Below, in pieces: positions 9,245 through 17,602 of a stretch of 64,000 nucleotides of DNA. Source of the stretch: Bacteroidetes bacterium 2013_40CM_41_45 (GTDB lineage: Bacteria; Bacteroidota; Bacteroidia; AKYH767-A; 2013-40CM-41-45); assembly GCA_002215675.1 (NCBI GenBank), contig NGFH01000009.1, positions 423,501 through 487,500 on the forward strand, given 5' to 3'. Each line of letters begins with the position of its first letter. Position 1 is the stretch's first letter. The notes below the pieces were generated by a model that worked only from the letters and a program-made list of their open reading frames with translations, was not told the origin of the DNA and ran no database searches. A program made the position numbers and the translations under genes.

Positions 9245-9609
9245 GCAACAGAAGCTTTTGTAGTTCCAATTGACTTAATGTAGTTGTTTAACATTTTGCC
9301 TATGGACTCAATCAATAACAAAAATGATTCAAATTCGGAAGTGTCAACTAACTTTCTGTTATGTGCTTTTGTAAGCCAAGTTTTGGTTTCAAACAATGAA
9401 CCTCTTGAGTAATATCCAAAATTTTTTGCCTCCTTGAAGTGGTATCTTCCAAACCCTTCACTGAGATTTGCAGCGATAGAATCTGCCGCTCTTACTAGTT
9501 GTTTTCCTACGGTGTCCTTAGCAAAATAATCCCATTTCGCAACTATGTCCCAAATTTTTTCTCCTAAATCCATGGATAAATTGTACGTATTTAATTCTTC
9601 AAGTTTCAT
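9229..9609 (-). CDS. S23-type four-helix-bundle protein inserted in the pst operon
   Basis: 126 residues. It matches the 23S rRNA intervening-sequence (IVP/S23) family: helical throughout, with the hallmark [21 protein letters not shown] and a [13 protein letters not shown] segment. The family forms pentameric four-helix bundles of unclear function; some members lie in 23S intervening sequences and a relative (Avd) serves diversity-generating retroelements. Neither rRNA nor a reverse transcriptase is present here. It sits between pstA and pstB on the same strand and is bounded by inverted heptanucleotide arrays at 9203-9244 and 9648-9675, one of which encodes its last residues. It is an accessory insertion, not a phosphate gene. 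Confidence 0.85.
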   Translation of the reverse strand: MKLEELNTYNLSMDLGEKIWDIVAKWDYFAKDTVGKQLVRAADSIAANLSEGFGRYHFKEAKNFGYYSRGSLFETKTWLTKAHNRKLVDTSEFESFLLLIESIGKMLNNYIKSIGTTKASVAMTND

Positions 9610-9647
9610 TTTGTTTCAGTGTTAAAATTTTTCTCTGTTTTATTTCT

Positions 9648-9675
9648 AATGACCAGTGACCAATGGCTAATGACC
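9648..9675 (+). repeat. Four-unit heptanucleotide array (AATGACC-type)
   Basis: Four 7-mers of AATGACC/AATGGCT type just upstream of the S23-type ORF start and downstream of the pstA stop. It is in the inverted sense relative to 9203-9244, so the two can pair across the ORF at roughly three quarters of positions. Confidence 0.85.
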
Positions 9676-9677
9676 GA

Positions 9678-10556
9678 TTAGTTCATCTTTACTTTATTTC
9701 CAAAATACTTTCTTAAGCCGTTAGCGCTGATATTTACTATGAGCACAATGGCTATAAGCACTAATGCAGTTCCATATGCCATGGGCCTCGATTCGGTGAT
9801 GTTGGTTCCACTGGTTGAAATTACATAGAGATGATAGGGGAGAGCCATGACCTGGTCAAAAATACTATGGGGAAGTTTGGGAAGAAAATATGCTGCTACT
9901 GTAAAAAGTATTGGTGCGGTTTCTCCTGAAACTCTTCCGATGGAAAGAATTAGCCCGGTAATAATGTTGGGAAATGCAATAGGCAACACTACTTTGCGTA
10001 TGGTTTGAAGCTTTGTTCCGCCGAGTGCATAGCTTCCGTGGCGGAAGGAATCGGGCACCGATTTAAGCGATTCTTCTGTGGTGCGGATTACGACAGGAAG
10101 TGTGAGCAGCCCAAGTGTAAATGAACCCGCAATGATGGAGTCGCCAAAACCTAATGTGTTTACAAAAAGCGACATGCCGAACAACCCGAATACAATAGAG
10201 GGGATGCCGGCAAGGTTATTTGTCATGAGCTTGATAAAGCGTTTCAACACTCCGTCTCTTGTATATTCATTGATGTAAATTGCAGAGAGCACTCCGACAG
10301 GGCCTGCAAACAGCATGCTTCCTGAAATCAAACACAGGGTCCCTACTATAGCTGGAAATATTCCTCCCTTTGTCATTCCCTCCTTGGGCATAGCAGTAAG
10401 AAATTCCCAACTGATAACTTTTATGCCATTGAAAATAATAAATGAAAGAATGATAAAAAGTATGGCGACAACCGTTATGCTTAATATGCGAAACAGGTTG
10501 AATGCAATTACCTGTTTGCGTTGTCTTGCCAGATGGAGCTTCCTGTCGGTTTTCAT
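9678..10556 (-). CDS. pstA: Phosphate ABC transporter permease PstA
   Basis: 292 residues with six predicted membrane segments. It has the permease EAA-type loop (GSYALGGTKLQTIRKVVLPIAFPNI) and the GRVSGETAPILFT motif. It forms the inner-membrane channel with PstC. Its start overlaps the arsC stop by 4 nt (ATGA), indicating translational coupling. Confidence 0.93.
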   Translation of the reverse strand: MKTDRKLHLARQRKQVIAFNLFRILSITVVAILFIILSFIIFNGIKVISWEFLTAMPKEGMTKGGIFPAIVGTLCLISGSMLFAGPVGVLSAIYINEYTRDGVLKRFIKLMTNNLAGIPSIVFGLFGMSLFVNTLGFGDSIIAGSFTLGLLTLPVVIRTTEESLKSVPDSFRHGSYALGGTKLQTIRKVVLPIAFPNIITGLILSIGRVSGETAPILFTVAAYFLPKLPHSIFDQVMALPYHLYVISTSGTNITESRPMAYGTALVLIAIVLIVNISANGLRKYFGNKVKMN

Positions 10557-10972
10557 TTTTTATTTTCAATCTTGCACAGGAGTTCTTTTACTTTCATCTC
10601 TATCAAATTGCGGATTACAATAAATTCATCCAACGGTAAATCTTTTGGGTCCGGAATATCCCAATCCTCCCGGTGTTTCGCAGGAAGATAAGGGCATTCA
10701 TCCCCGCAGCCCATTGTTATCACGTAATCCGGTTCACTGTTCCTGAAATCATCAGCAGATTTGGATGCGTGGTTAGTCAAATCATAACCCAGCATTTTCA
10801 TAGCTTCAATCGCTTTAGGATTTATTTTTCCTGACGGGCGCGAACCTGCACTGAAAGCATTTACAATTCCACGTCCGTGAATTTTTGCAAATGCTTCCGC
10901 CATCTGGCTGCGGTTTGAATTCTCTATGCAGACAAACAAAATACTTTTTTCGGGCAATGGCTGCGATTTCAC
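10553..10972 (-). CDS. arsC: Arsenate reductase / low-molecular-weight phosphatase family protein
   Basis: 139 residues. The P-loop C-x5-R is VCIENSNRS (Cys15, Arg21). Further cysteines at 89 and 93 in MGCGDECPYLP fit the thioredoxin-linked arsenate reductase mechanism, and an Asp-Pro motif lies near 105-109. ArsC reduces arsenate, a phosphate analogue, to arsenite. It is embedded between pstC (9-nt gap) and pstA (4-nt overlap), so it is expressed with the phosphate importer. That suits detoxifying arsenate brought in by PstSCAB. A protein tyrosine phosphatase role cannot be excluded. Confidence 0.85.
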   Translation of the reverse strand: MKSQPLPEKSILFVCIENSNRSQMAEAFAKIHGRGIVNAFSAGSRPSGKINPKAIEAMKMLGYDLTNHASKSADDFRNSEPDYVITMGCGDECPYLPAKHREDWDIPDPKDLPLDEFIVIRNLIEMKVKELLCKIENKK

Positions 10973-10981
10973 TTTGTAAAG

Positions 10982-12190
10982 TTACCTCGAAATGTTTTTT
11001 CTTTTTGACGAAATATATTCAACAAGAAGATTGATTCCCAATGTCATTAAAAATAAAATACATCCCAATGCAAATAATGCTTTGAAATGTAAACCTTGCT
11101 GTGGCGCTTCTCCCAACTCCGCTGCAATGGTTGCCGGTATGGTGCGCAGCGGTTGAAGTAATCCATGCGGAATGACAGCCGCGTTACCCGTAACCATAAG
11201 AGCGGCCATCGTTTCTCCTACCGCTCTGCCGATACCAAGAATTGCTGCTGCTGTTATTCCCGAAATTGCATACGGAATAATGACACGGTGTATGGTCTGC
11301 CATTTGTTTGCTCCAAGCGCCAGGCTTGCTTCTTTCATAGAGAGCGGTGTGGTGCGAATAGCGTCTTCAGAAATGGTGATGATAGTTGGAAGCGCCATGA
11401 TGCCGAGCACAATGCTTCCTGCCAGGCCCGTTTCTCCCACAGGTAAATTAAATACTTTCTGGATAAGAGGAACAATTACAATAAGCCCGAAGAAGCCATA
11501 TACGACAGAGGGAATTCCGGCAAGGAGCTCTATGAGCGGCTTCATGACTCTCCTTGTTTTTTCATTGGCAATTTCTGCCATGTAGATAGCTGTTGCAAGC
11601 CCTAGCGGAAGTGCAAATAAAATAGCAGCGAAGCTTACCCAAAGCGTTCCGAGAATCAACGGCAGCGCTCCGAATTGTGCAGCAGGTTGCGCGGTTGGAT
11701 ACCATTGTTTTTCTGCCAGGAATTTTCCAGCCGTAATTTTATCGGTTGTAATAATTTTTCCTGCAAAATCATTTTCCGTAAATTTTTCGGGAATGAATGC
11801 AATGATACCCGGTGTTTTATTAATCAACTCACTGATTTTTGCCGGAACGTGTTCAAGATTTTCCCCCAGTTCTTCTTCGGAAAAATAATTTGAGATGTCG
11901 TCCGTCCGGAAAAGAACAATGTCTTCGATGTTTCCTCCCAGTTCTTTCCAGGAAGTTATTTTCCCGTCAAAAATGTCTTTGATTTGAGATGCTTTGATTT
12001 CCGAAACCGGGTTTTTGTTGTTCACTGCAATCACAAATCCTTCTTCTACCGGGCTGCGCCCGAATAAAGCAAACCCTTCACGGAACAGGAAAATAACAAT
12101 CAGCACGATTGCCAAACTGGTAACCGTGCTGCTCAGGAATAAAATTCCTTCAATAATCTTTTCGAAAAGCTTTTTAAAAAACCTTCTCAT
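10982..12190 (-). CDS. pstC: Phosphate permease PstC with a PstS-like periplasmic insert
   Basis: 402 residues, longer than the ~310-320 of E. coli PstC. After the first membrane helix (about 15-40) comes a soluble segment (about 50-155) that copies the pattern of Pst[35 protein letters not shown], then TPGIIAFIP. The permease core follows, with [20 protein letters not shown] and [11 protein letters not shown] motifs. The insert would lie in the periplasm next to the translocation path. It is co-transcribed with arsC and pstA. An inverted repeat with a U-tract separates it from pstS. Confidence 0.92.
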   Translation of the reverse strand: MRRFFKKLFEKIIEGILFLSSTVTSLAIVLIVIFLFREGFALFGRSPVEEGFVIAVNNKNPVSEIKASQIKDIFDGKITSWKELGGNIEDIVLFRTDDISNYFSEEELGENLEHVPAKISELINKTPGIIAFIPEKFTENDFAGKIITTDKITAGKFLAEKQWYPTAQPAAQFGALPLILGTLWVSFAAILFALPLGLATAIYMAEIANEKTRRVMKPLIELLAGIPSVVYGFFGLIVIVPLIQKVFNLPVGETGLAGSIVLGIMALPTIITISEDAIRTTPLSMKEASLALGANKWQTIHRVIIPYAISGITAAAILGIGRAVGETMAALMVTGNAAVIPHGLLQPLRTIPATIAAELGEAPQQGLHFKALFALGCILFLMTLGINLLVEYISSKRKNISR

Positions 12191-12229
12191 CCAATCAACC
12201 GCTTTTCATTTTCGGTGCGTTAAGATATA

Positions 12230-12305
12230 CTAAAAAGTTAAGGCGCTTCAGCGATTTAAAACCGGAAACGATAAACCAAATGTGATTTCCGCTGAATGCC
12301 TTAAC
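12230..12305 (-). terminator. Attenuator-type hairpin between pstS and pstC
   Basis: Arms 12237-12253 and 12290-12305 pair (GTTAAGGC and TTCAGCG with their complements, small bulge). On the minus strand the stem is followed by TTTTT. It probably stops part of the transcripts after pstS, giving more binding protein than permease. Confidence 0.7.
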
Positions 12306-12320
12306 AGGCCTTTGTAATAC

Positions 12321-13151
12321 TCAGTTGAGCGGTACGTAACCGACTTCCTCCACAACTTTTTGTCCTGCAGGAGAAAGAACATAGCTGATGAATGGCTTTA
12401 CTTTCGCCTCGTCTTTATTCAAATGATAATAGAACAGCGGACGTATGATGGGATACGTTTTATTTTTTGCTGTTTCCATAGATGCTCCCACGTAAGTTTT
12501 GCCTTTGTCGTAAGAAACTTTTATATCCTTTACGTTCTTTTCCAAATACGCAAGCCCTATATAGCCAATGGCCCCTTTGGTCTGGCTTACAGATTGCACA
12601 ATGGCTCCCGTTGCGGGCATCATAAGAATTGCGCTGCCGTAATTTTTTCCATTCATAACATGCTCTTTGAAGAATTCAAATGTTCCTGAGCTGGACTCGC
12701 GTGAGTAGGTAATAATTTTTTCATCGTCACCGCCCACTTCTTTCCAGTTGGTTATTTTACCGGTAAAGATTCCTTCAAGCTGTTCCTTGGTAAGCTGGCT
12801 TACTTTGTTTGCGGGATTTACAATTACTGAAAGCGCATCGAAAGCAATGGTAACTTCCTTGTATGATTTTCCTGCATCCTGTAATTTAAGTTTTTCGCTC
12901 ATCTTTATTTTGCGCGATGCCATAGCAATGTCTGTGGTGCCATCAATAAATGCGGCAAGCCCCACTCCGCTGCCTCCGCCAATAACCGTAATTTTCGCGG
13001 AAGCATTTTGCTTCATATAGGTTTCTGCTTCTTTCTGTGAAAGTGGAAGCACCGTGTCACTTCCTTTTATTTTTAATTCCTGGGAAAATGCAGTTACCGA
13101 ATAAAGTACCACTGCAATGCTCAATGTTAACCTGATAAAATTCTTTTTCAT
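12321..13151 (-). CDS. pstS: Phosphate-binding protein PstS
   Basis: 276 residues with a signal peptide (MKKNFIRLTLSIAVVLYSVTAFS). PstS motifs are KGSDTVLPLSQKEAE, GGGSGVGLAAFIDGTTDIAMASR, IFTGKITNWKEVGG and YSRESSSGTFEFF. It binds periplasmic phosphate and delivers it to PstCA. It lies 69 nt downstream of the porin gene; that gap holds a three-repeat PHO-box-like element, so it probably has its own promoter. Confidence 0.95.
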   Translation of the reverse strand: MKKNFIRLTLSIAVVLYSVTAFSQELKIKGSDTVLPLSQKEAETYMKQNASAKITVIGGGSGVGLAAFIDGTTDIAMASRKIKMSEKLKLQDAGKSYKEVTIAFDALSVIVNPANKVSQLTKEQLEGIFTGKITNWKEVGGDDEKIITYSRESSSGTFEFFKEHVMNGKNYGSAILMMPATGAIVQSVSQTKGAIGYIGLAYLEKNVKDIKVSYDKGKTYVGASMETAKNKTYPIIRPLFYYHLNKDEAKVKPFISYVLSPAGQKVVEEVGYVPLN

Positions 13152-13189
13152 GGTTTAAGTTTTGTTTTGTTGTAAAAGTCTGTTTCTAT

Positions 13190-13218
13190 TGTTAAGTATG
13201 TTTTAAATCTGTTTTAAG
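13190..13218 (-). promoter_or_regulatory. Candidate PHO box upstream of pstS
   Basis: TTAA occurs at 13192, 13203 and 13214, an exact 11-bp period, within TGTTNNAA-like repeats. This is the geometry of PhoB sites (7-bp repeat plus 4-bp spacer), about 40 nt before the pstS start. Confidence 0.5.
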
Positions 13219-13220
13219 TT

Positions 13221-14585
13221 TCAGAATTTGTACTGGATGCGAAGGGTAAACACATTATCTTTTAAATCCTGTGTGTATCCTGAAAGGTTAGCGCTGCTTT
13301 CGTTTTTCACCATATCATAATACGCCGTTATTTTCACATTAGAATCCCAGCGGTAGGCAAGGCCCAGTCCCGTAGTGGTGTATTTAATATCGGTAGCGCC
13401 TGTCTTTTTAAATGTGCTTTGCACGCCCTTTCCTATTTGGTCTCCTTCCACATCGGTATTCGGGTCGTACCAGTCATATTTTACAATGACCTGCCATCTT
13501 GATTGCGCTATGCTTTGAATAAAATAAAAGTACGCCCCGTTGAATTTTCTTTTATAAATATCTGAAGTAACAACTCCGGACGGTGAAGCGGTGGAAGAAG
13601 AAGTTCCCGGCTGGTTGCCCTGTATATATTCTGCACGGAGTGTTGTAATACCTGCGGCCCAGTCAATGCTTACTTGCGCATCAGCGCCAATATATTCTCG
13701 CTTCGCTTCTTTCCGATTATGAAAATCGGTGATGAGAAGGTTGTCAGACTTTTTTATTTCCTGCATAAACCCTCTTGTTCCTGCAGAGTCAGCGGCAGAA
13801 GTATAAACATTAACCGTATCTATTCTATATCCGCCATTGTACATGGAAACCCCTAAGCCCCATGCAACTTTTTCTGACTTGTTGGTGCGGTTAACAGTAA
13901 GGTGCCCGATAAAATCTTTGTACGAATCGAAGTCGCTGGTGTTGGCAAGAGCGCTGGGTCCTCCGGTACCGTTGAACATTCCGGCATCCAGCTTAAGCCA
14001 GTTCCAGGTTGATGTTTTTGGCCCTTGTATGGTGAGCATCGCACCGAGGTCTCTTTCGTTGGGGAAAATGATTTGAGACATCCTTCCGCGCTCCGGAGAC
14101 TCGCGATTGCTGGATGAATACCCGATTTCAAATCCGAAGGGGCGGTTCTGCATTCCTGCAGTTATAGAAAACCAACCTGTCCATGGGTCAGTGATTTTTG
14201 CATATAAGTCCTTTATAGTGGGTCCTTTTTCAGTTACGTCAATTTGAAATAGATATTGTGAAGTAGAAAAACCTTTGTCATTTAACGGGGTGTCATACTG
14301 GAATTTTATCCGCGCTCTTCTAAGCATAAAACGTTTATCCAGGGGAGTAGCAGAACCGGTAGGTCCTACAAAATTACCTCCGGCAAAAGAGTTGATGCCT
14401 GCCGAATCGGCAACCTGGAATTGCGGCTGCAGATAGCCGGATATTTTAAGCCGCTTGATAACATCTATATCTGAAGAAATGCGTGCCAAGGTAGCAGCGA
14501 CAGTATCGCCACTGCTTTCCTGCGCATAAGAATGAAATCCCATTGTCATAGCAGCAATGAGAGAGAGTAAAAGTGTTTTTTTCAT
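13221..14585 (-). CDS. Phosphate-selective porin O/P family protein
   Basis: 454 residues with a signal peptide (cleavage after FHSYAQ). The sequence is made of amphipathic beta-strands and ends in an aromatic residue (RIQYKF), as outer-membrane barrels do. Typical OprP-type stretches are FMLRRARIKFQYD, GMQNRPFGFEIGYSSSNRESPERG and NERDLGAML. It probably lets phosphate or other anions across the outer membrane. It stands first in the minus-strand phosphate operon, divergent from the DUF47-Pit pair and next to a candidate PHO box. Confidence 0.85.
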   Translation of the reverse strand: MKKTLLLSLIAAMTMGFHSYAQESSGDTVAATLARISSDIDVIKRLKISGYLQPQFQVADSAGINSFAGGNFVGPTGSATPLDKRFMLRRARIKFQYDTPLNDKGFSTSQYLFQIDVTEKGPTIKDLYAKITDPWTGWFSITAGMQNRPFGFEIGYSSSNRESPERGRMSQIIFPNERDLGAMLTIQGPKTSTWNWLKLDAGMFNGTGGPSALANTSDFDSYKDFIGHLTVNRTNKSEKVAWGLGVSMYNGGYRIDTVNVYTSAADSAGTRGFMQEIKKSDNLLITDFHNRKEAKREYIGADAQVSIDWAAGITTLRAEYIQGNQPGTSSSTASPSGVVTSDIYKRKFNGAYFYFIQSIAQSRWQVIVKYDWYDPNTDVEGDQIGKGVQSTFKKTGATDIKYTTTGLGLAYRWDSNVKITAYYDMVKNESSANLSGYTQDLKDNVFTLRIQYKF

Positions 14586-14640
14586 GGTCGGGTTTTAATA
14601 TTTATTTCTGCAAACGTGCCGTTATCATATAAACATGCAG

Positions 14641-14670
14641 TTAATGCAGTGTTAACTTTATGTTAAAAAA
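14641..14670. promoter_or_regulatory. Candidate PHO box in the porin/DUF47 divergent region
   Basis: TTAA at 14641, 14652 and 14663 repeats with the same exact 11-bp period as at 13192-13217. It can serve the porin gene, the DUF47-pit operon, or both. A TTTCTTTG -7-like word lies at 14704-14711. Confidence 0.5.
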
Positions 14671-14728
14671 AGAAACATAAATTAGGCCTTTTCTAAAATT
14701 GACTTTCTTTGCGCCAAATTAAAATCTC

Positions 14729-15370
14729 ATGTTAAAGTTTATTAACTTTCTTGTTCCACGCGACAGTAAGTTTTTTCCCCTTTTCGAAAAAGCATCGGGT
14801 AACCTGCTGCATATTTCAAAAGTACTGGTAGAAATGGTAAATACAACAGCCCCGGAAAAACGGAAAGAGCTTATCAAGGAAATCGAACATCTTGAACACG
14901 TAGGCGACAGCGTTACGCATGAAATCTTCAACGAACTCAGCACCAACTTCATCACTCCCTTCGACCGCGAGGACATTCATGCTCTTGTTTCTTCTGTTGA
15001 CGATATTGTTGATTTTATCCACGGTTCTGCCAAACGAATGGAGCTGTATAAAATTACCGAGACGAATACTTCCATAAGCAAGCTGTCAGAACTTATTCTC
15101 CAGGGCTCCGAAGAGCTTCACAAAGGCATTACCGGCTTGCGCAGGATGAAAAATATTAATGCCGTAAAAGAAGCCTGCGTTAAAATAAACAGCATTGAGA
15201 ACCATGCTGACGATATTTTTGATATGACCATTGCCCAGTTATTCGAGGATGAAAAAGATGCCATAAAGATTATCAAGCTTAAAGAAATCCTTTCTGCCCT
15301 TGAGACAGCAACAGACAAATGCGAAGATGCCGCTAATGTTCTGGAATCCATCATAGTCAAAAATGCCTGA
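14729..15370 (+). CDS. DUF47 family (PhoU-like) Pit accessory protein
   Basis: 213 residues, helical, of the TIGR00153/DUF47 family: FPLFEKASGNLLHISKVLVE at the N-terminus and the metal-binding IEHLEHVGDSVTHEIFNELS motif. These proteins are encoded with Pit transporters and are thought to regulate them. The pit gene follows after 43 nt that hold a heptanucleotide array. Confidence 0.88.
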   Translation: MLKFINFLVPRDSKFFPLFEKASGNLLHISKVLVEMVNTTAPEKRKELIKEIEHLEHVGDSVTHEIFNELSTNFITPFDREDIHALVSSVDDIVDFIHGSAKRMELYKITETNTSISKLSELILQGSEELHKGITGLRRMKNINAVKEACVKINSIENHADDIFDMTIAQLFEDEKDAIKIIKLKEILSALETATDKCEDAANVLESIIVKNA

Positions 15371-15377
15371 CGTGAAA

Positions 15378-15412
15378 ATCGTAAGTCGTAATTCATAAAC
15401 CATACGTCACTA
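15378..15412 (+). repeat. Heptanucleotide array between DUF47 gene and pit
   Basis: Five 7-mers (ATCGTAA, GTCGTAA, TTCATAA, ACCATAC, GTCACTA) occupy nearly the whole gap up to the GTG start of pit. Confidence 0.65.
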
Positions 15413-15413
15413 A

Positions 15414-16400
15414 GTGAGTTTCCTGCTAATCATCATCTTGCTCGCTCTCGTTTTTGATTTCATCAACGGGTTTCATGATGCGGCCAATTCAATCGCCACG
15501 GTTGTATCAACCAAGGTGCTTACACCGTTCCAGGCAGTGCTTTGGGCAGCGGCATTTAACTTCCTTGCTTATTGGATATTTGAATTAAAAGTAGCCGATA
15601 CTGTTGCTAAGACAGTAAAGCCGGAGTTCATCACTCTGCCTGTCGTTTTTTCAGGACTTATCGCTGCCATTACGTGGAATCTTCTTACCTGGTGGAGAGG
15701 AATTCCTTCAAGCTCGTCTCATACCCTTATCGGGGGATTTGCGGGAGCGGGCATTGCTAATGCGGGAGCTATAGATGGAGTGAACATCGCTAAAATTATG
15801 CCTACAGTTTATTTTATTGTACTTGCTCCCGTTATCGGGATGGTTATATCCGGCATCATTCACATCATTACCATAAACATTTGCCGTAAATCCAAACCCT
15901 CAAAAGTTGATAATGTTTTCAGGCGGTTGCAGTTGCTTTCTTCTGCTGCTTTTAGTTTAGGCCATGGCGGAAGCGATGCGCAAAAAGTCATTGGCATTAT
16001 TGCTGCTGCAATGCTGTCGCAGGGATTAATAGCAGATATAAAACATATTCCGCCGTGGGTGCCTGTTGCATGCTATACGTCTATAGCTCTCGGAACAATT
16101 TTCGGCGGATGGAGAATTGTTAAGACTATGGGTCAGCGTGTAACCAAGCTTACTCCCTTTGAAGGTTTCAGTGCTGAAACGGCCGGAGCGCTTACGCTTT
16201 TCGGCACGCAGCATTTTAAAATTCCGGTGAGCACCACGCATACAATTACCGGTTCTATTATTGGAGTGGGCGCGGTGAAGAGAGTTGCTGCCGTTCGCTG
16301 GGGTGTTACCCGCGACTTGCTCATAGCATGGATTCTTACCATTCCGGTCAGTGCATTAATCGCGGCAATTATCTTTTATATTTTCAGAAACTTCACTTAA
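15414..16400 (+). CDS. pit: Low-affinity inorganic phosphate transporter (Pit family)
   Basis: 328 residues starting at GTG 15414. It has the two PiT signature halves, FDFINGFHDAANSIATVVST near the N-terminus and GAFAL-like GTQHFKIPVSTTHTITGSIIGVG in the second half, plus SSSHTLIGGFAGAGIANAG. It imports metal-phosphate with a cation. It is co-directional with the DUF47 partner. Having both Pit and Pst in one 10-kb block suggests a phosphate-acquisition island. Confidence 0.92.
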   Translation: MSFLLIIILLALVFDFINGFHDAANSIATVVSTKVLTPFQAVLWAAAFNFLAYWIFELKVADTVAKTVKPEFITLPVVFSGLIAAITWNLLTWWRGIPSSSSHTLIGGFAGAGIANAGAIDGVNIAKIMPTVYFIVLAPVIGMVISGIIHIITINICRKSKPSKVDNVFRRLQLLSSAAFSLGHGGSDAQKVIGIIAAAMLSQGLIADIKHIPPWVPVACYTSIALGTIFGGWRIVKTMGQRVTKLTPFEGFSAETAGALTLFGTQHFKIPVSTTHTITGSIIGVGAVKRVAAVRWGVTRDLLIAWILTIPVSALIAAIIFYIFRNFT

Positions 16401-16414
16401 CCGGGTTAATCGGT

Positions 16415-16442
16415 TTTGTCTTAGCCGCAGCGATTATCTTTG
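16415..16442 (+). promoter_or_regulatory. Candidate promoter of the histidine kinase gene
   Basis: TTTG at 16415-16418 and TATCTTTG at 16435-16442 (perfect TAnnTTTG) with a 16-nt spacer, 39 nt before the ATG at 16482. Confidence 0.5.
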
Positions 16443-16481
16443 CCCGTTGTTTCCCGTAGGGAACATCACTCAACTTTCCTG

Positions 16482-17507
16482 ATGAATAAAAAGTTCAGTA
16501 CATCATTTCGTATTTCGCTAAGCATTGCAGCAGTGTGCGTTGTTGTTGCTTTCCTCCTTGAGCATTTCATTTTTGGAATTGACTTTTCCGTCAAGTGGAT
16601 AATGCTTCACCTGGGATTATTTGCAATAATTTTTGACTGCTCATGGGTTATTCTTGAAGTTTTTGTTTTCCGGAAAATCCGTTCGGTGTTTAACCAGGTT
16701 AATTCACAGCTGCATCCAAACCAGCAACCACCGTCCTCAAGTCTTCTCAAAGGATTGCAACAAAATGTAAATACACTTACAGTGGAGCGCAAAGATGAGA
16801 TAGAACGCCTTCAGAAACTTGAAATCTACAGGAAGGAACTGCTTGGTAATGTTTCGCACGAATTAAAAACACCCATCTTTAACATACAAGGTTACATTCA
16901 TACGCTGCTTGACGGAGCCATGGATGATAAAAATATAAACCGCGAATACCTGCAACGCGCCGGCAAAAGTGTTGACCGCATGATTGCAATTGTTGAAGAC
17001 CTTCAGACCATAACCCAACTTGAAAAAGGGGAACTGGAACTGGACGAAGAACGTTTTGATGCAGTAGCTCTTTCAAAAGATGTTATCGATTCGCAGGAGC
17101 TCAAGGCAAAAGAAACCGGCATATTCCTGGAACTGGTAAATGATGAATCGCAGCCGGTTTATGTTTTTGCCGACCGTTTCAGAATACGGCAGGTGCTGGT
17201 GAATCTCGTTGTGAATTCAATCCGCTATGGAAAGCAGAACGGAAAAACATCTGTGAGGCTGAGCAATACCGGGGAAAAAATTATAATTGAAGTTGCCGAT
17301 AACGGAATAGGGATTTCGAAAGAACATCTGCCAAGAGTTTTTGAACGATTCTACCGCGTAGATAAATCCCGCTCAAGAGAGCATGGAGGCACGGGCCTCG
17401 GCCTGTCCATTGTAAAACATATTATAGAAGCGCACGGGCAAAACATTGAAGTGCTTAGCACAGAGGGAGCCGGCTCTGTGTTCTCATTTACTCTTAAAAA
17501 GGGATGA
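16482..17507 (+). CDS. Sensor histidine kinase, PhoR-like
   Basis: 341 residues from ATG 16482 (MNKKFSTSF). Two membrane helices (about 11-32 and 38-62) enclose almost no periplasmic loop. The HisKA phospho-acceptor is His126 in NVSHELKTPIFNIQGYIH. HATPase motifs are NLVVNSIRYG (N box), ADNGIGIS, FERFYRVDKSRSREHGGTGLGLSIVK. The short sensor fits PhoR-type kinases that read the transporter through PhoU, and the position after the phosphate genes agrees. No response regulator is adjacent. Confidence 0.82.
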   Translation: MNKKFSTSFRISLSIAAVCVVVAFLLEHFIFGIDFSVKWIMLHLGLFAIIFDCSWVILEVFVFRKIRSVFNQVNSQLHPNQQPPSSSLLKGLQQNVNTLTVERKDEIERLQKLEIYRKELLGNVSHELKTPIFNIQGYIHTLLDGAMDDKNINREYLQRAGKSVDRMIAIVEDLQTITQLEKGELELDEERFDAVALSKDVIDSQELKAKETGIFLELVNDESQPVYVFADRFRIRQVLVNLVVNSIRYGKQNGKTSVRLSNTGEKIIIEVADNGIGISKEHLPRVFERFYRVDKSRSREHGGTGLGLSIVKHIIEAHGQNIEVLSTEGAGSVFSFTLKKG

Positions 17508-17510
17508 ACA

Positions 17511-17585
17511 GTTATACGTTATATGTTAAATGTTATACGGAAGGTTGCTGGGCTTTACACTGTCGTATAACGTATAACACATAAC
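17511..17585. repeat. Inverted pair of heptanucleotide arrays
   Basis: Four GTTATAC-type units (17511-17538) and three GTATAAC-type units (17565-17585) are reverse complements of one another and can form a stem. They begin 3 nt after the kinase stop, so they could also act as a transcript 3' structure. Confidence 0.75.
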
Positions 17586-17602
17586 TTTTTTATCACCTTA
17601 GC

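Noticed and set aside
9229-9609. S23/Avd-like protein as part of a diversity-generating retroelement
   Set aside because: No reverse transcriptase or template/variable repeat pair is found in the window.
9203-9675. Heptamer arrays as CRISPR repeats
   Set aside because: Units are 7 nt with no spacers and no cas genes nearby.
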